From positions 62,001 through 126,000 of the forward strand of contig JAGOAZ010000005.1 in NCBI GenBank assembly GCA_017983675.1: a stretch of DNA of 64,000 bases. The letters are read 5' to 3'. Source of the stretch: Fluviicola sp. (GTDB taxonomy: Bacteria; Bacteroidota; Bacteroidia; Flavobacteriales_D; Crocinitomicaceae). The notes below the pieces were generated by a model. The model saw only the letters and a list, made by a program, of their open reading frames with translations. It was not told the origin of the DNA and did not search any database. This document shows positions 18,762-27,932 of the stretch, piece after piece (position 1 is the first letter of the stretch; the number at the start of each line of letters is the position of its first letter). Made by a program: the position numbers and the translations under genes.

Positions 18762-18855
18762 CCAACCTAAACTACTACTACTTATGAAAACTAACCGTTA
18801 ACAAACAAAAAACAAACATATCGAGATACATTGTCATAGTTGTGTGTTAACACTA
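18722..18855 (-). ncRNA. candidate small RNA or attenuated leader
   Basis: The 327-bp region 18683-19009 holds no convincing coding gene. On the minus strand a near-consensus -7 box (TTACTTTG, around 18857-18864) would start a ~130-base transcript ending at the hairpin plus U tract at 18722-18761. A 10-bp palindrome GTGTTAACAC (18844-18853) lies at its 5' end. The transcript could be a free small RNA or a leader controlling the monooxygenase gene. The start is weakly supported and the terminator is well supported. Confidence 0.3.
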
Positions 18856-18967
18856 CAAAGTAACGAACGTTTTTGGCACGTATTTCATTTTCATTTGGAT
18901 TTTAACATAATTTATTGAAATAACGATTGAAATCAGTAAAAACACGTAATAAAATTCATTTTTGATG

Positions 18968-18975
18968 TATCTTTG
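18968..18975 (+). promoter_or_regulatory. TAnnTTTG -7 element of metF
   Basis: TATCTTTG is an exact match, 34 bases before the metF ATG at 19010. A TTG-initiated extension of metF would start inside this promoter, which argues against it. Confidence 0.55.
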
Positions 18976-19009
18976 CCCCTTACTTAACGCAAAACAATTT
19001 GTTCAGCGC

Positions 19010-19960
19010 ATGAAAGTTATCGATCATTTACACGCAGCGAAAGACACGCTATTTTCTTTTGAGATTTTACCGCCGTTAAAAGGGGCGAATATTCAATCTA
19101 TTTATGATGGCATTGATCCATTAATGGAATTCAAACCGAAATTCATTAATGTGACCTACCACCGCGAAGAATACATCTACAAAGAGCGTGAAAACGGATT
19201 ATTGGAAAAAATTGCTATTCGCAAACGCCCAGGAACCGTTGGTATTTGTGCGGCAATCATGAACAAGTATCACGTTGACGCAGTTCCGCATTTGATTTGT
19301 GGTGGATTCTCCCGCGAGGAAACAGAAAACGCCTTGATTGATTTGCAATTTTTAGGAATTGATAATGTGTTGGCGTTGCGTGGCGATTCCATTAAAACGG
19401 AATCAACGTTCAAACCGCACCCAGAAGGTCACCGCTATGCCTTGAACTTGATCGAACAAATTGCTGATATGAATTCCGGTCATTACATTGCTGATGATGT
19501 ACAATTAGCGCCAACTAATTTTTGTGTCGGTGCAGCAGGATATCCAGAGAAACATTTTGAAGCCATGAATTTGGCAACCGATTTGCATTATTTGAAAGCG
19601 AAAGTTGATGCGGGAGCAGAATACATCGTCACTCAAATGTTTTTTGACAACCAAAAATATTTCGATTTTGTGGCAGCTTGTCGCGAAGCAGGAATCAATG
19701 TGCCGATTATTCCAGGTATTAAACCTATAAAAACGTTAAATCACATTGCTTTTTTACCAAAAGTGTTTAATATTGATTTTCCAGAAGCATTGAGCAAGGA
19801 ATTGTTGAAGTGCAAAACAAATGCTGATGTCAGTAAAATTGGTGTCGAATGGGGAATCCAACAATCGCGTGAGCTGAAAGCAGCAAACGTTCCGTGTATT
19901 CACTATTACACGATGTCAACGTCAGATGCTGTAAAAACAATCGCTGGAGAAGTATTTTAA
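19010..19960 (+). CDS. metF: methylenetetrahydrofolate reductase
   Basis: 316 aa from ATG 19010, starting MKVIDHLHAAKDTLFSFEILPP as in the family. A longer frame from TTG at 18962 overlaps the promoter. This is a TIM-barrel FAD enzyme that reduces 5,10-methylene-THF to 5-methyl-THF for methionine synthesis. Family signatures seen: FEILPPLKG near the N terminus, FINVTYH, LALRGDS in the folate/FAD region, and ADAGAEYIVTQMFFD-like KVDAGAEYIVTQMFFDN. The length matches bacterial MetF. A small exported protein gene begins 10 bp downstream, likely co-transcribed. Confidence 0.95.
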   Translation: MKVIDHLHAAKDTLFSFEILPPLKGANIQSIYDGIDPLMEFKPKFINVTYHREEYIYKERENGLLEKIAIRKRPGTVGICAAIMNKYHVDAVPHLICGGFSREETENALIDLQFLGIDNVLALRGDSIKTESTFKPHPEGHRYALNLIEQIADMNSGHYIADDVQLAPTNFCVGAAGYPEKHFEAMNLATDLHYLKAKVDAGAEYIVTQMFFDNQKYFDFVAACREAGINVPIIPGIKPIKTLNHIAFLPKVFNIDFPEALSKELLKCKTNADVSKIGVEWGIQQSRELKAANVPCIHYYTMSTSDAVKTIAGEVF

Positions 19961-19970
19961 TCGAACAACT

Positions 19971-20504
19971 ATGAAATTATCATTGGTCATTGCCCTTTTA
20001 TTTTTTGTTGCGAATGGATTCGCACAAACAGCGTTAAACCTTTCAAATGCAGTGGTAATAAGTCACTTGGATAAACCCGAAGATCGTTTTTCGTTGGAAG
20101 TTACCTTGTCTGAGATTTTAGCAAATGTAGGTGTGAAAAATACCGTTAGTTTGAATTTATTGAAACAAGGTGCGTCACCAGAATCATTGATTGGCGATTC
20201 AATTACCAAAGACCTAGCGACAAAAGGATTCAACACCTTAATGCTTGTTTCGGTAAGAGGTTACGACAAACGATTCAAACCGTCGACACAAAAGTTTGAT
20301 TTGAAAGAAGATATCGCAGCTGCAAATTTATTTCCCTTATACAAAGATGGCATTGTTTCCATGACCTTGGAATTTCATTTTTACCGCGATGGAAAGTTGG
20401 TGTATACGGATTTATTGAAAATAAATGGTGCCGATTCACGCGATAAAGTGTTGAAAAAATTGCGTAAAAAACTAACCAAAAAAGCGGCTAAAAACTGGGT
20501 TTAA
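19971..20504 (+). CDS. hypothetical exported protein
   Basis: 177 aa with a clear signal peptide (cut after GFAQ, about residue 19). The mature part is a mixed alpha/beta protein with a Lys-rich C terminus (KLRKKLTKKAAKNW). No family is recognised. It follows metF by 10 bp on the same strand and may be co-transcribed, though nothing suggests a metabolic link. Its stop shares a TTAA with the stop of the convergent TPR gene. Confidence 0.65.
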   Translation: MKLSLVIALLFFVANGFAQTALNLSNAVVISHLDKPEDRFSLEVTLSEILANVGVKNTVSLNLLKQGASPESLIGDSITKDLATKGFNTLMLVSVRGYDKRFKPSTQKFDLKEDIAAANLFPLYKDGIVSMTLEFHFYRDGKLVYTDLLKINGADSRDKVLKKLRKKLTKKAAKNWV

Positions 20505-21061
20505 TTTCCTGCTAATTGCGCATGTATTTGTGTTACATATTCGGCAATTTCAGTTGCAGTTTGTCCTTGATCGATCGCATACGAAAGGTCTGCTAAGGCT
20601 TCACGAAAATTGCCCAGGTGGAAATAGCTTTTTCCACGTAATTCATATATTTCCCGATTGTATTTTGCAAAAGGAGCTGCTTCTGTCAACAATAGAATTG
20701 CGATTGCATATTCCCCTTCTTTTACTGCTGTTTGACCAGCTTTTAACAAGCGTTGAAACTCGTTTTCCCGTTGTTGAATCCCTGAACGAATCCGTTCAAA
20801 CTGCGCTCTTTCTTCCTCCTCATTGGTTGTGATTGCTTGTTGTACAACCGGAAAAATAGATTCAAAAGTAGCTAGTGGAAATGCCAAACAGGCAGCTTGC
20901 AATTCAAAAGTTGCTAGGTTTGTTGCTGTCGGTAATTGCACGCTAGGCCAATAAACAGCAGCCAAGATTTCCGTTGCTGAGGTTTTCAACACTTTATACA
21001 AGGTATAATCGGTGTCGCTTTTTGTGTAAAAAACGGTTCCTATGGATAGGTTTTCAACCAT
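20501..21061 (-). CDS. small TPR-domain protein
   Basis: 186 aa, no signal peptide, so cytoplasmic. The first ~70 residues form a beta-rich domain (IGTVFYTKSDTDYTLYKVLK). A charged helix follows (~85-105), then TPR repeats at ~110-180 (LLKAGQTAVKEGEYAIAILLL; ELRGKSYFHLGNFREALADLS). It probably mediates protein-protein contacts; the partner is unknown. It lies two bases downstream of hemL on the same strand, so it is likely translated from the hemL transcript. Confidence 0.65.
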   Translation of the reverse strand: MVENLSIGTVFYTKSDTDYTLYKVLKTSATEILAAVYWPSVQLPTATNLATFELQAACLAFPLATFESIFPVVQQAITTNEEEERAQFERIRSGIQQRENEFQRLLKAGQTAVKEGEYAIAILLLTEAAPFAKYNREIYELRGKSYFHLGNFREALADLSYAIDQGQTATEIAEYVTQIHAQLAGN

Positions 21062-21063
21062 TG

Positions 21064-22362
21064 TTATGCCATGATTTCATCTAAGGCAGCAATGAACAAA
21101 TCAGATGCTGTTGCGATGATTTCATCTGTGTGCGCTTGCGAAATAAAACCAACTTCGTAACCACTTGGCCCCATGTAAATACCGTTGTTCAATAACGCTT
21201 TGTGTAAGTTTTTGAAGCCAGTCATATCCGGATTGATTTGAGCTGATTGGCGAATTCGTTTTGAGTTATCAAAAGAAATCCAGAAAATGGATCCGATAGT
21301 AACCAATTCAAATGCGTATCCTTTTGCTGCAGCATGTGCATTGATTTTATCAGTAAACAAATGCGTTCTGCGCTCTTGATCTTCGTAAAATCCTGGTTTG
21401 ATTAATTCGGTCAATTGTCCAATTCCTGCTGCCATTGCTACTGGATTTCCTGAAAGTGTTCCTGCTTGATAAACAGGTCCATCTGGAGCAACACAACTCA
21501 TGATTTCTTTTTTCGCACCATACGCACCAACGGGTAAACCGCCACCAATGATTTTTCCATAAGAAACAATATCGGGAGCAATGTCGTAATACCCAGCAGC
21601 GCCAGTGAATCCTACACGGAACCCAGAAATTACTTCGTCAAAAAACAACAATACGTTGTGTTCTGTACAAAGGTCACGCAATAATTGCAAGAAACTTTTT
21701 TCTTGTAACAATAATCCATTGTTAGCTGGAATTGGTTCAATGACAAAACAAGCAATTTCGGATGCGTAATTTGCAAAACATTCCCGCAAAGCAACTTCGT
21801 CGTTTAATGGTAAAACGATAGTTTCTTTTGCAAACGCTTCTGGAATTCCAGCGCTTGACGATTGACCAAAGGTCACCAATCCAGAACCAGCGTTTACCAA
21901 TAAAGCATCTAAATGCCCGTGGTAACAGCCGTCAAATTTCACGATTTTATCTCTTCCTGTATACCCGCGCGCCAAACGCACAGCGGACATAACAGCTTCT
22001 GTTCCAGAGCTAGTAAATCGAATTTTATCTATGAAAGGATTGTTACTTAAAATAAGTTCGGCTAATTCGTTTTCCAATTTTGTTGGCGCACCAAAACTCG
22101 CACCGTTTCCTAAAGCGGTTACGATATTTGAGTAAACACCTGGATGATTGTGACCCAAAATAAGCGGTCCCCAACTACAACAAAAATCAATAAATTGATT
22201 GTCGTCTTCGTCCCACAAATAAGCGCCATCACCCTTTTTAATGAAAAGCGGCGAGCCTTCAACCGATTTAAAAGCACGAACGGGAGAGTTCACACCACCT
22301 GGAAAATAATTTTTTGCTGTTGCAAATAAAGCTGCTGAATTTGAACGTTTGATATCACTCAT
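21064..22362 (-). CDS. hemL: glutamate-1-semialdehyde 2,1-aminomutase
   Basis: 432 aa from the ATG at 22362 (MSDIKRSNSAALFATA); an upstream ATG at 22389 overlaps the promoter. This is a class III PLP aminotransferase fold. The PLP lysine is Lys270 in SYGKIIGGGLPVGAYG, with the substrate-binding PGGVNSPVRAF near the N terminus and the SSGTEAVMSAVRLAR and YHGHLD motifs. It converts glutamate-1-semialdehyde to 5-aminolevulinate, the C5 route of haem synthesis. Its exact -7 box lies 24 bases upstream. The TPR gene follows directly. Confidence 0.96.
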   Translation of the reverse strand: MSDIKRSNSAALFATAKNYFPGGVNSPVRAFKSVEGSPLFIKKGDGAYLWDEDDNQFIDFCCSWGPLILGHNHPGVYSNIVTALGNGASFGAPTKLENELAELILSNNPFIDKIRFTSSGTEAVMSAVRLARGYTGRDKIVKFDGCYHGHLDALLVNAGSGLVTFGQSSSAGIPEAFAKETIVLPLNDEVALRECFANYASEIACFVIEPIPANNGLLLQEKSFLQLLRDLCTEHNVLLFFDEVISGFRVGFTGAAGYYDIAPDIVSYGKIIGGGLPVGAYGAKKEIMSCVAPDGPVYQAGTLSGNPVAMAAGIGQLTELIKPGFYEDQERRTHLFTDKINAHAAAKGYAFELVTIGSIFWISFDNSKRIRQSAQINPDMTGFKNLHKALLNNGIYMGPSGYEVGFISQAHTDEIIATASDLFIAALDEIMA

Positions 22363-22386
22363 TGTAAACGAATTGGAAAACCGACA

Positions 22387-22394
22387 CAAAAGTA
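22387..22394 (-). promoter_or_regulatory. TAnnTTTG -7 element of hemL
   Basis: The minus strand reads TACTTTTG, an exact match, 24 bases before the hemL ATG. It is divergent from the kynU promoter. Confidence 0.5.
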
Positions 22395-22476
22395 GCTAAA
22401 CTTCATAGAAAGCAATTGCAAAAAATTAATAAATTATTGTTCGTTCTACTGCGCTAAAAAGAACGAAAGTATTCAG

Positions 22477-22484
22477 TATATTTG
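22477..22484 (+). promoter_or_regulatory. TAnnTTTG -7 element of kynU
   Basis: TATATTTG, an exact match, 27 bases before the kynU ATG at 22512. Confidence 0.55.
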
Positions 22485-22511
22485 AGGTCTATAAAACAAA
22501 TTAGTTACCCC

Positions 22512-23795
22512 ATGAACTTTGAAAATTCGGAAGCTTTTGCACACCAATTAGATGCAAATGATGAATTGAGAACTTACCGCGACCGCTTTTGTTTCCCAAC
22601 ATTTACTAAAAATCCTGTTCGTTATTTTACTGGAAATTCACTTGGATTACAACCAAAAACGGTGCGTGATAAAATCAACGAAGAATTAGATGTTTGGGCA
22701 AAATGGGGAGTTGAAGGACATTTTCATGGAACAAATCCATGGTTCAAATACCACGAGTTTTTGACCGAAAGTGCTGCACGTATTGTTGGTGCACTTCCAA
22801 AAGAAGTTGTTGTGACGCATTCGTTGACAACAAATCTTCACTTGTTGATGGTTTCTTTTTATCAACCAAAAGGGCCGCGCACTAAAATTTTGTGTGAAGC
22901 AAAAGCATTTCCAAGTGATTTGTACGCGTTGGAATCACAAGTGCGTTTTCATGGATTAAATCCCGATGTTGATCTTGTAGGAATTGCACCACGTGAAGGA
23001 GAACACACGTTACGCGATGAAGATATTTTAGCGAAAATTGCTGAATTAGGCGATACGCTTGCGTTGGTGATGTTCGGCGGTGTAAATTATTACACGGGGC
23101 AATTATTAGACATGGCAGCAATTACGAAAGCTGGCCATGCTGTTGGTGCAATTGTTGGATTTGATTTGGCGCACGCTGCCGGAAATGTTCCGCTTAATTT
23201 ACACGATTGGGATGTAGATTTTGCAGCGTGGTGTTCGTATAAATATTTGAATTCAAGTCCAGGTGGCGTTTCAGGAATGTATGTACACCAACGTTTTGCA
23301 AACAGACCTGATTTGGTGCGTTTTGCAGGCTGGTGGGGTTATGATAAATCAACACGCTTCTTAATGGAACCAGGTTTTGTTCCAATGGAAGGCGCGGAAG
23401 GTTGGCAATTGAGCAATGCGCCAGTTTTAGGAATGGCCGCACATTGGGCTTCATTGGAATTGTTTGATGCAATTGGCATGAAAAAATTACAAGCAAAAAG
23501 CGAAGTATTAACCGCTTACTTGGAGTTTATTCTCGATGAATTATCAGCAAAATATGGTGCTTCTTGCCGATTTGAAATTATCACACCAAGAGAGAAACAC
23601 CGAAGAGGTGCGCAACTTTCAATTTTAGTGCACGGTGAAGGAAAAAAGATTTTTGATAAAATCAGCGACAAAGGTGTCGTAGCAGATTGGCGGGAACCAA
23701 ATGTCATTCGTGTTGCCCCAGTTCCGATGTACAATTCGTTTGAAGACGTATATTATTTAGGAAAATATTTAGCAGAAGCCATTAACGAATTGTAA
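22512..23795 (+). CDS. kynU: kynureninase
   Basis: 427 aa from ATG 22512 (MNFENSEAF); the frame extends to a TTG inside the promoter. PLP fold type I. The PLP lysine is Lys244 in CSYKYLNSSPGG. Other family marks are YFTGNSLGLQP, FKYHEFLTES, TNLHLLM and the FAGWWGYD loop. It cleaves kynurenine or 3-hydroxykynurenine to (hydroxy)anthranilate and alanine. It is followed after 30 bp by kynurenine 3-monooxygenase, so 3-hydroxykynurenine is the probable substrate and NAD synthesis via quinolinate or tryptophan catabolism the likely use. Confidence 0.95.
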   Translation: MNFENSEAFAHQLDANDELRTYRDRFCFPTFTKNPVRYFTGNSLGLQPKTVRDKINEELDVWAKWGVEGHFHGTNPWFKYHEFLTESAARIVGALPKEVVVTHSLTTNLHLLMVSFYQPKGPRTKILCEAKAFPSDLYALESQVRFHGLNPDVDLVGIAPREGEHTLRDEDILAKIAELGDTLALVMFGGVNYYTGQLLDMAAITKAGHAVGAIVGFDLAHAAGNVPLNLHDWDVDFAAWCSYKYLNSSPGGVSGMYVHQRFANRPDLVRFAGWWGYDKSTRFLMEPGFVPMEGAEGWQLSNAPVLGMAAHWASLELFDAIGMKKLQAKSEVLTAYLEFILDELSAKYGASCRFEIITPREKHRRGAQLSILVHGEGKKIFDKISDKGVVADWREPNVIRVAPVPMYNSFEDVYYLGKYLAEAINEL

Positions 23796-23825
23796 GGCGA
23801 ATTAGTAAGACAAATTTTAAACGAA

Positions 23826-25163
23826 ATGAAAAAAATAGCAGTTGTTGGTGGTGGTCTTGTTGGAAGTTTACAAGCTATTTTATTAGCTAAAAAAGGATAC
23901 GAAGTCAGTGTTTTTGAACGTCGTCCAGACCTTAGAAAAGCAAAATTAATTAGTGGAAAATCGATCAATTTAGCTCTTTCTGATCGTGGTTGGAAAGCCT
24001 TGGAATTGGCTGGAATTGCTGCTGATATTCATGAAATCGCTATTCCTATGTACAAGCGTTGCATGCACGCATTGGACGGGACGTTAACTTACCAACCGTA
24101 CGGAAAAGAAGATCAAGCAATTTATTCGGTTTCTCGTGGTGGGTTGAATCAAAAGTTAATGAATCTAGCGGATAATTATCCGTCAATATCGTATCATTTC
24201 AACAGAAAATGCCAAGATGTTAATTTGGACACGAATATGTTGACGTTTGATAATTCAGAAACAAAGGAAACGGAGCAACATCAATTTGATAAGATTTTTG
24301 CTTCCGATGGTGCTTTTTCTGCAGTTCGTATCCGCATGCAAAAATCGGCAGTATTCGATTTTTCACAAAAATACTTGGACCACGCTTACAAAGAGTTGGT
24401 AATTCCAGCAAACGAAGATGGAACACACAAATTAGATAAAAACTGCCTGCACATTTGGCCACGTGGTGAGTTTATGATGATTGCATTGGCTAATTTGGAC
24501 GGAAGTTTTACGTGTACGTTATTTTTCCCATTAAAAGGAGAAAAATCGTTTGAAGCATTGACTACTCCTGATGAAGTAGCTGCGTTTTTTAATAAAACTT
24601 TTCCAGATGCTGTCGAATTGATGCCAACACTCATCGAAGATTATTTTGAAAACCCAACGTCAAAATTGATAATGGTTCGTGCGCAACCGTGGAATTACAA
24701 AGATGACATCGTTCTTATTGGTGATGCCGCTCATGCGATTGTTCCGTTTTATGGACAAGGGATGAATTGTGGTTTTGAAGATTGTACGGTTTTCAGTGAA
24801 ATGCACGATGCAGCAGGTGGAAATTGGGATGGTTTATTGGATGCTTATTCAGCTGAGCGCGTTCCAGATGGCAACGCTATATTAGATTTAGCATTGGATA
24901 ATTACATTGAAATGCGCGATTTAACAGCAGACCCGAACTTCTTGTTACAGAAAAAAATCGAAGCGAAGTTTTCAAACTTGTATCCAGAAAAATGGTTGCC
25001 GCTTTATTCGCAAGTAACATTTAGTCACATCAAATACAGTCATGCTTACCGCAATGGAAAAGCGCAACATGCGTTGATGCAAGAAATATTGGCTATTGAA
25101 GGCATACATGAACGTTGGGACGAACCTTTTGTCATGGATAAAATGTTGGAACTTGTTTCGTAA
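23826..25163 (+). CDS. kmo: kynurenine 3-monooxygenase
   Basis: 445 aa flavin monooxygenase. N-terminal FAD-binding motif GGGLVGS (residues 8-14) and Arg-rich SVFERRPDLRK, SGKSINLALSDRG (family signature), and the second FAD motif DDIVLIGDAAHAIVPFYGQGMNCGFEDC. The last ~60 residues include the C-terminal helices of bacterial KMO. It hydroxylates kynurenine to 3-hydroxykynurenine with NADPH and O2. It follows kynU, giving the order KMO then kynureninase in the pathway. TDO, the first step, is in this window at 56.4 kb. Confidence 0.95.
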   Translation: MKKIAVVGGGLVGSLQAILLAKKGYEVSVFERRPDLRKAKLISGKSINLALSDRGWKALELAGIAADIHEIAIPMYKRCMHALDGTLTYQPYGKEDQAIYSVSRGGLNQKLMNLADNYPSISYHFNRKCQDVNLDTNMLTFDNSETKETEQHQFDKIFASDGAFSAVRIRMQKSAVFDFSQKYLDHAYKELVIPANEDGTHKLDKNCLHIWPRGEFMMIALANLDGSFTCTLFFPLKGEKSFEALTTPDEVAAFFNKTFPDAVELMPTLIEDYFENPTSKLIMVRAQPWNYKDDIVLIGDAAHAIVPFYGQGMNCGFEDCTVFSEMHDAAGGNWDGLLDAYSAERVPDGNAILDLALDNYIEMRDLTADPNFLLQKKIEAKFSNLYPEKWLPLYSQVTFSHIKYSHAYRNGKAQHALMQEILAIEGIHERWDEPFVMDKMLELVS

Positions 25164-25201
25164 CAAGTTGTAAAAAGTGTATTATTGATAAAATTCTCCC
25201 G

Positions 25202-26113
25202 ATGAAAAAAGTACTCACGTTTTGCTTGCTCTTATTGGTTATTACTGCTCATGCTCAGAAATCACGCGATTTTTCGAGTAAACGCAGAAAAGACTATTTC
25301 GGCGGCCCAGAAGATTTTAGAGACATCACAAAGTTCGGATTGCAAATTTCATTTGGGGTAAATTACATGGTTCCGCATACCGCAAACGAACAGTTTTCTG
25401 GTATCGATGCAGATATGAATCGTCCATATGACGCAACTATCGAACCATCTGGAAAATTTGGCGGATTTATCGATATTGGCATGGCGCATTACCGTTTTAA
25501 ACCGTCAAAATTGTTAAATGCTTGGTACGATGCACGCGGTAAATCAGTAAAATTTATTGGTGGAAATATTTTTCACCGAGTTGATTGGGGAGTGGGATTC
25601 GATTATTTAGGCGGTTCCGAATTGACCAAAGTGAATTATCCTTTATTTAATAGTTCGATTCAATCTTCTGGATCGTTTTACAACGGTTATGTTTACGGAC
25701 GTTTTACTGCAGATCGTTTTACACAATTGAGCGAACGTTGGCATTTGGAAACAGGTATTGGGTTTAATTTTAATTACTTGGTGATGGAAGGGAGTAAAAC
25801 CCTTTCAAATATCGTTATCGATACCGCGCGGCAACAATTCCAACAACCTTTCATGCTGCAGTTTCACAGTCATTTAGGCTTCAATTACAAAATCAGAAGA
25901 GGAGATTACTTGATTTTCGCGACTTATTTACCACATCTTGGTTTGGTTGAGTCGAATCAGTTAAAGCCACGTATTTATTGGTATTCTAGTTCGTATTGGC
26001 CTGCACATTTTCAAATTAAGTGGATTCATCACTTCACGAAAAAATCGAACGGCTGCAACAAAGGGTCGGAAGAGGACCGCAAGAAAAACGAACAGTATCA
26101 ACAAAGTAGATAG
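25202..26113 (+). CDS. putative outer-membrane beta-barrel protein
   Basis: 303 aa with a signal peptide (cut after AHAQ, about residue 19). The mature part alternates aromatic and polar residues in beta-strand style (FGLQISFGVNYMV, FYNGYVYGRFTADRF, HLETGIGFNFNYLV), as in porin-like or outer-membrane barrel proteins. No family is recognised. The C terminus is Lys/Glu/Gln-rich rather than ending in Phe. It starts 38 bp after kmo and ends three bases before a DUF2079 membrane gene, so it may share the kyn transcript. Confidence 0.6.
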   Translation: MKKVLTFCLLLLVITAHAQKSRDFSSKRRKDYFGGPEDFRDITKFGLQISFGVNYMVPHTANEQFSGIDADMNRPYDATIEPSGKFGGFIDIGMAHYRFKPSKLLNAWYDARGKSVKFIGGNIFHRVDWGVGFDYLGGSELTKVNYPLFNSSIQSSGSFYNGYVYGRFTADRFTQLSERWHLETGIGFNFNYLVMEGSKTLSNIVIDTARQQFQQPFMLQFHSHLGFNYKIRRGDYLIFATYLPHLGLVESNQLKPRIYWYSSSYWPAHFQIKWIHHFTKKSNGCNKGSEEDRKKNEQYQQSR

Positions 26114-26116
26114 TCG

Positions 26117-27574
26117 ATGTTAGCCTTGAATTGGTTGAAAACAAACTGGAAAATTGCGACAATAATAACGGTTGCAGGAGTAATTTTTGGTTTAATTACA
26201 TTTGTCAATCATGTTCACTTTCGAACGTATGCGCTTGACTTAGGAGCATATACCAATGCTGCATACAAATACGCTCATTTCGTTTTGGCGGATAATGATG
26301 TGTTCATGGCAGAACACTCCCCCATGTTGAGTGGTCATTTTGATTTGTACTTGGTTCTTTTTTCACCGTTGACATATTTGTTTGGAAGTTACACCTTGCT
26401 CATTGTCCAATGGGCAGCTTTGTTAATTGGTGGAATTGGGGTTTATCGCTTGTTTCAACAGTGGTATCCCAACGCAAAAATCAGCCTTACTGCACAAATT
26501 TATTTTTATTCATTTTACGGCGTTTTTTCAGCGCTTTCGTTTGATTACCATAGTGTTGTAGTAGCAAGTTCACTTGTGCCATGGTTCTTTTTATACCTTG
26601 TAAAAGACAAATTTCGCACAGCTATTTTCGTGTTTGTTCTGTGTTTGTTTGCACAAGAAAACGTAGCCTTGTGGATGATTTTCATAGCTTCTGGCTTAGC
26701 ATTTATACACCGAAAAGACCGAAAAAAAGCACAAATATTATTGTTGCTCACGCTAGTGGCAATTGCCTATTTTTTATTGGTGATGAAAGTAATTATTCCA
26801 TTTTTCAATCCAACTGGCGCGTATACTGGTTTTCACTTTTCGGTACTTGGCGACAGTATTTCGAGTTTTATAGTGCATTTTGTAGAACATCCATTGCGTT
26901 CCATTAAGTTGTTATTTGTAAACCACACGCTTGATCCTGCGAATGATGGCTTGAAAAAAGAAACGTGGATGCTTTTGTTGATCAGTGGTGGGTGGTTATT
27001 GCTCCGCAAACCCATTTATATCTGGATGTTGATCCCGATTTTTTTCCAAAAACTCTACCACGATTCAGCGATTATGTGGAGTGTCAATTACCAATATTCC
27101 ATTGAATTTGCACCCATTTTTGCGATAGGAATTTTTGATGTGATTGCTACGATAAAACACGATAAATGGCGAAAAACAGCTTCGATTTTAGCGGCCTTAT
27201 TCGCACTAACAGGAGCTATTCGTTTGATGGACCGCACCATTATCATGTACGATAAAACACAATTGCGCATTTACAAAGAAGCACATTATAACAGAGAATT
27301 TCCTGTGGATGAAGCGCATAACATTGTTAATAGTTTGCCAAACGACGCAGCAGTAAGTGCTCAATCTTCTTTTGTTCCGCATTTTAGTTGCCGCGAAAAA
27401 ATTTACCAATTCCCAATAATCAAAGATGCGGACTATATTGTGCTTGCGCCAAGAGACAGTTATTATCCAATTGATTCAGCACAATTCGCAACGTTAACAG
27501 ATAGTTTGGCACATTCTCCCTTGTGGAAAACCATCAAAAAGAACGAACATTTTATCCTTTTCAAACGAAAATAA
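26117..27574 (+). CDS. DUF2079 family polytopic membrane protein
   Basis: 485 aa with about ten hydrophobic segments. The N-terminal region matches DUF2079: ALDLGAYTNAAYKYAHF near residues 40-56, AEHSPMLSGHFDLYLVLFSPL, then alternating helices. DUF2079 proteins resemble the membrane part of GT-C glycosyltransferases, so a lipid-linked sugar transferase is possible; no activity is known. It starts three bases after the barrel-like gene and is one base from the ArsC/Spx-like gene, a tight run. Confidence 0.78.
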   Translation: MLALNWLKTNWKIATIITVAGVIFGLITFVNHVHFRTYALDLGAYTNAAYKYAHFVLADNDVFMAEHSPMLSGHFDLYLVLFSPLTYLFGSYTLLIVQWAALLIGGIGVYRLFQQWYPNAKISLTAQIYFYSFYGVFSALSFDYHSVVVASSLVPWFFLYLVKDKFRTAIFVFVLCLFAQENVALWMIFIASGLAFIHRKDRKKAQILLLLTLVAIAYFLLVMKVIIPFFNPTGAYTGFHFSVLGDSISSFIVHFVEHPLRSIKLLFVNHTLDPANDGLKKETWMLLLISGGWLLLRKPIYIWMLIPIFFQKLYHDSAIMWSVNYQYSIEFAPIFAIGIFDVIATIKHDKWRKTASILAALFALTGAIRLMDRTIIMYDKTQLRIYKEAHYNREFPVDEAHNIVNSLPNDAAVSAQSSFVPHFSCREKIYQFPIIKDADYIVLAPRDSYYPIDSAQFATLTDSLAHSPLWKTIKKNEHFILFKRK

Positions 27575-27575
27575 C

Positions 27576-27932
27576 ATGCGAAAAATCTTCTATTTGAGTA
27601 CGTGTGATACGTGTCAACGCATTTTGAAACAATTAAAAATTCCAGCAGATGTTGCATTGATTGACATCAAAACACGCGCAATAACAGCGGAAGAATTGGA
27701 TTGGTTCCAACAAAAAGCGGGGAGTTATGAGGCGTTGTTTTCAAAACGAGCTATCAAATACCGTTCGCTTGGCTTAAACGAACAAACCTTGTCTGAAGGA
27801 GATTACAAAGCGCATTTATTGCAAGAATACACGTTTTTGAAACGTCCGTTTATTGCATACGATGATCATTGTTGGATTGGGAACGCGAAGAAAGAAGTTG
27901 ATGCAGCAGTGGCGTTCTTTGATCAGTTGTAA
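27576..27932 (+). CDS. ArsC/Spx-family thioredoxin-fold protein
   Basis: 118 aa matching the arsenate reductase/Spx fold. A redox motif Cys10-Asp-Thr-Cys13 opens the protein, and later family features (FSKRAIKYRSL, KRPFIAYDDHCWIGNAK) align with ArsC C termini. The CxxC form occurs in Spx and in ArsC-like proteins, so true arsenate reduction is not established; no ars genes are near. It may be a glutathione/thioredoxin-dependent reductase or a regulatory protein. Start spacing (one base after the DUF2079 stop) indicates operon membership. Its stop abuts that of the convergent SUFU-like gene. Confidence 0.78.
   Translation: MRKIFYLSTCDTCQRILKQLKIPADVALIDIKTRAITAEELDWFQQKAGSYEALFSKRAIKYRSLGLNEQTLSEGDYKAHLLQEYTFLKRPFIAYDDHCWIGNAKKEVDAAVAFFDQL

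Noticed and set aside
18784..18801. Tiny ORF ATG AAA ACT AAC CGT TAA between the hairpin and metF
   Set aside because: Five codons, no Shine-Dalgarno or conservation evidence; more likely part of the candidate RNA region.
18962..19009. TTG-initiated N-terminal extension of metF
   Set aside because: The extension overlaps the exact TAnnTTTG promoter and does not resemble the conserved MetF start; ATG 19010 does.
27576..27932. Calling this gene an arsenate reductase
   Set aside because: The CxxC start and absence of ars neighbours leave Spx-like or other redox roles equally likely.
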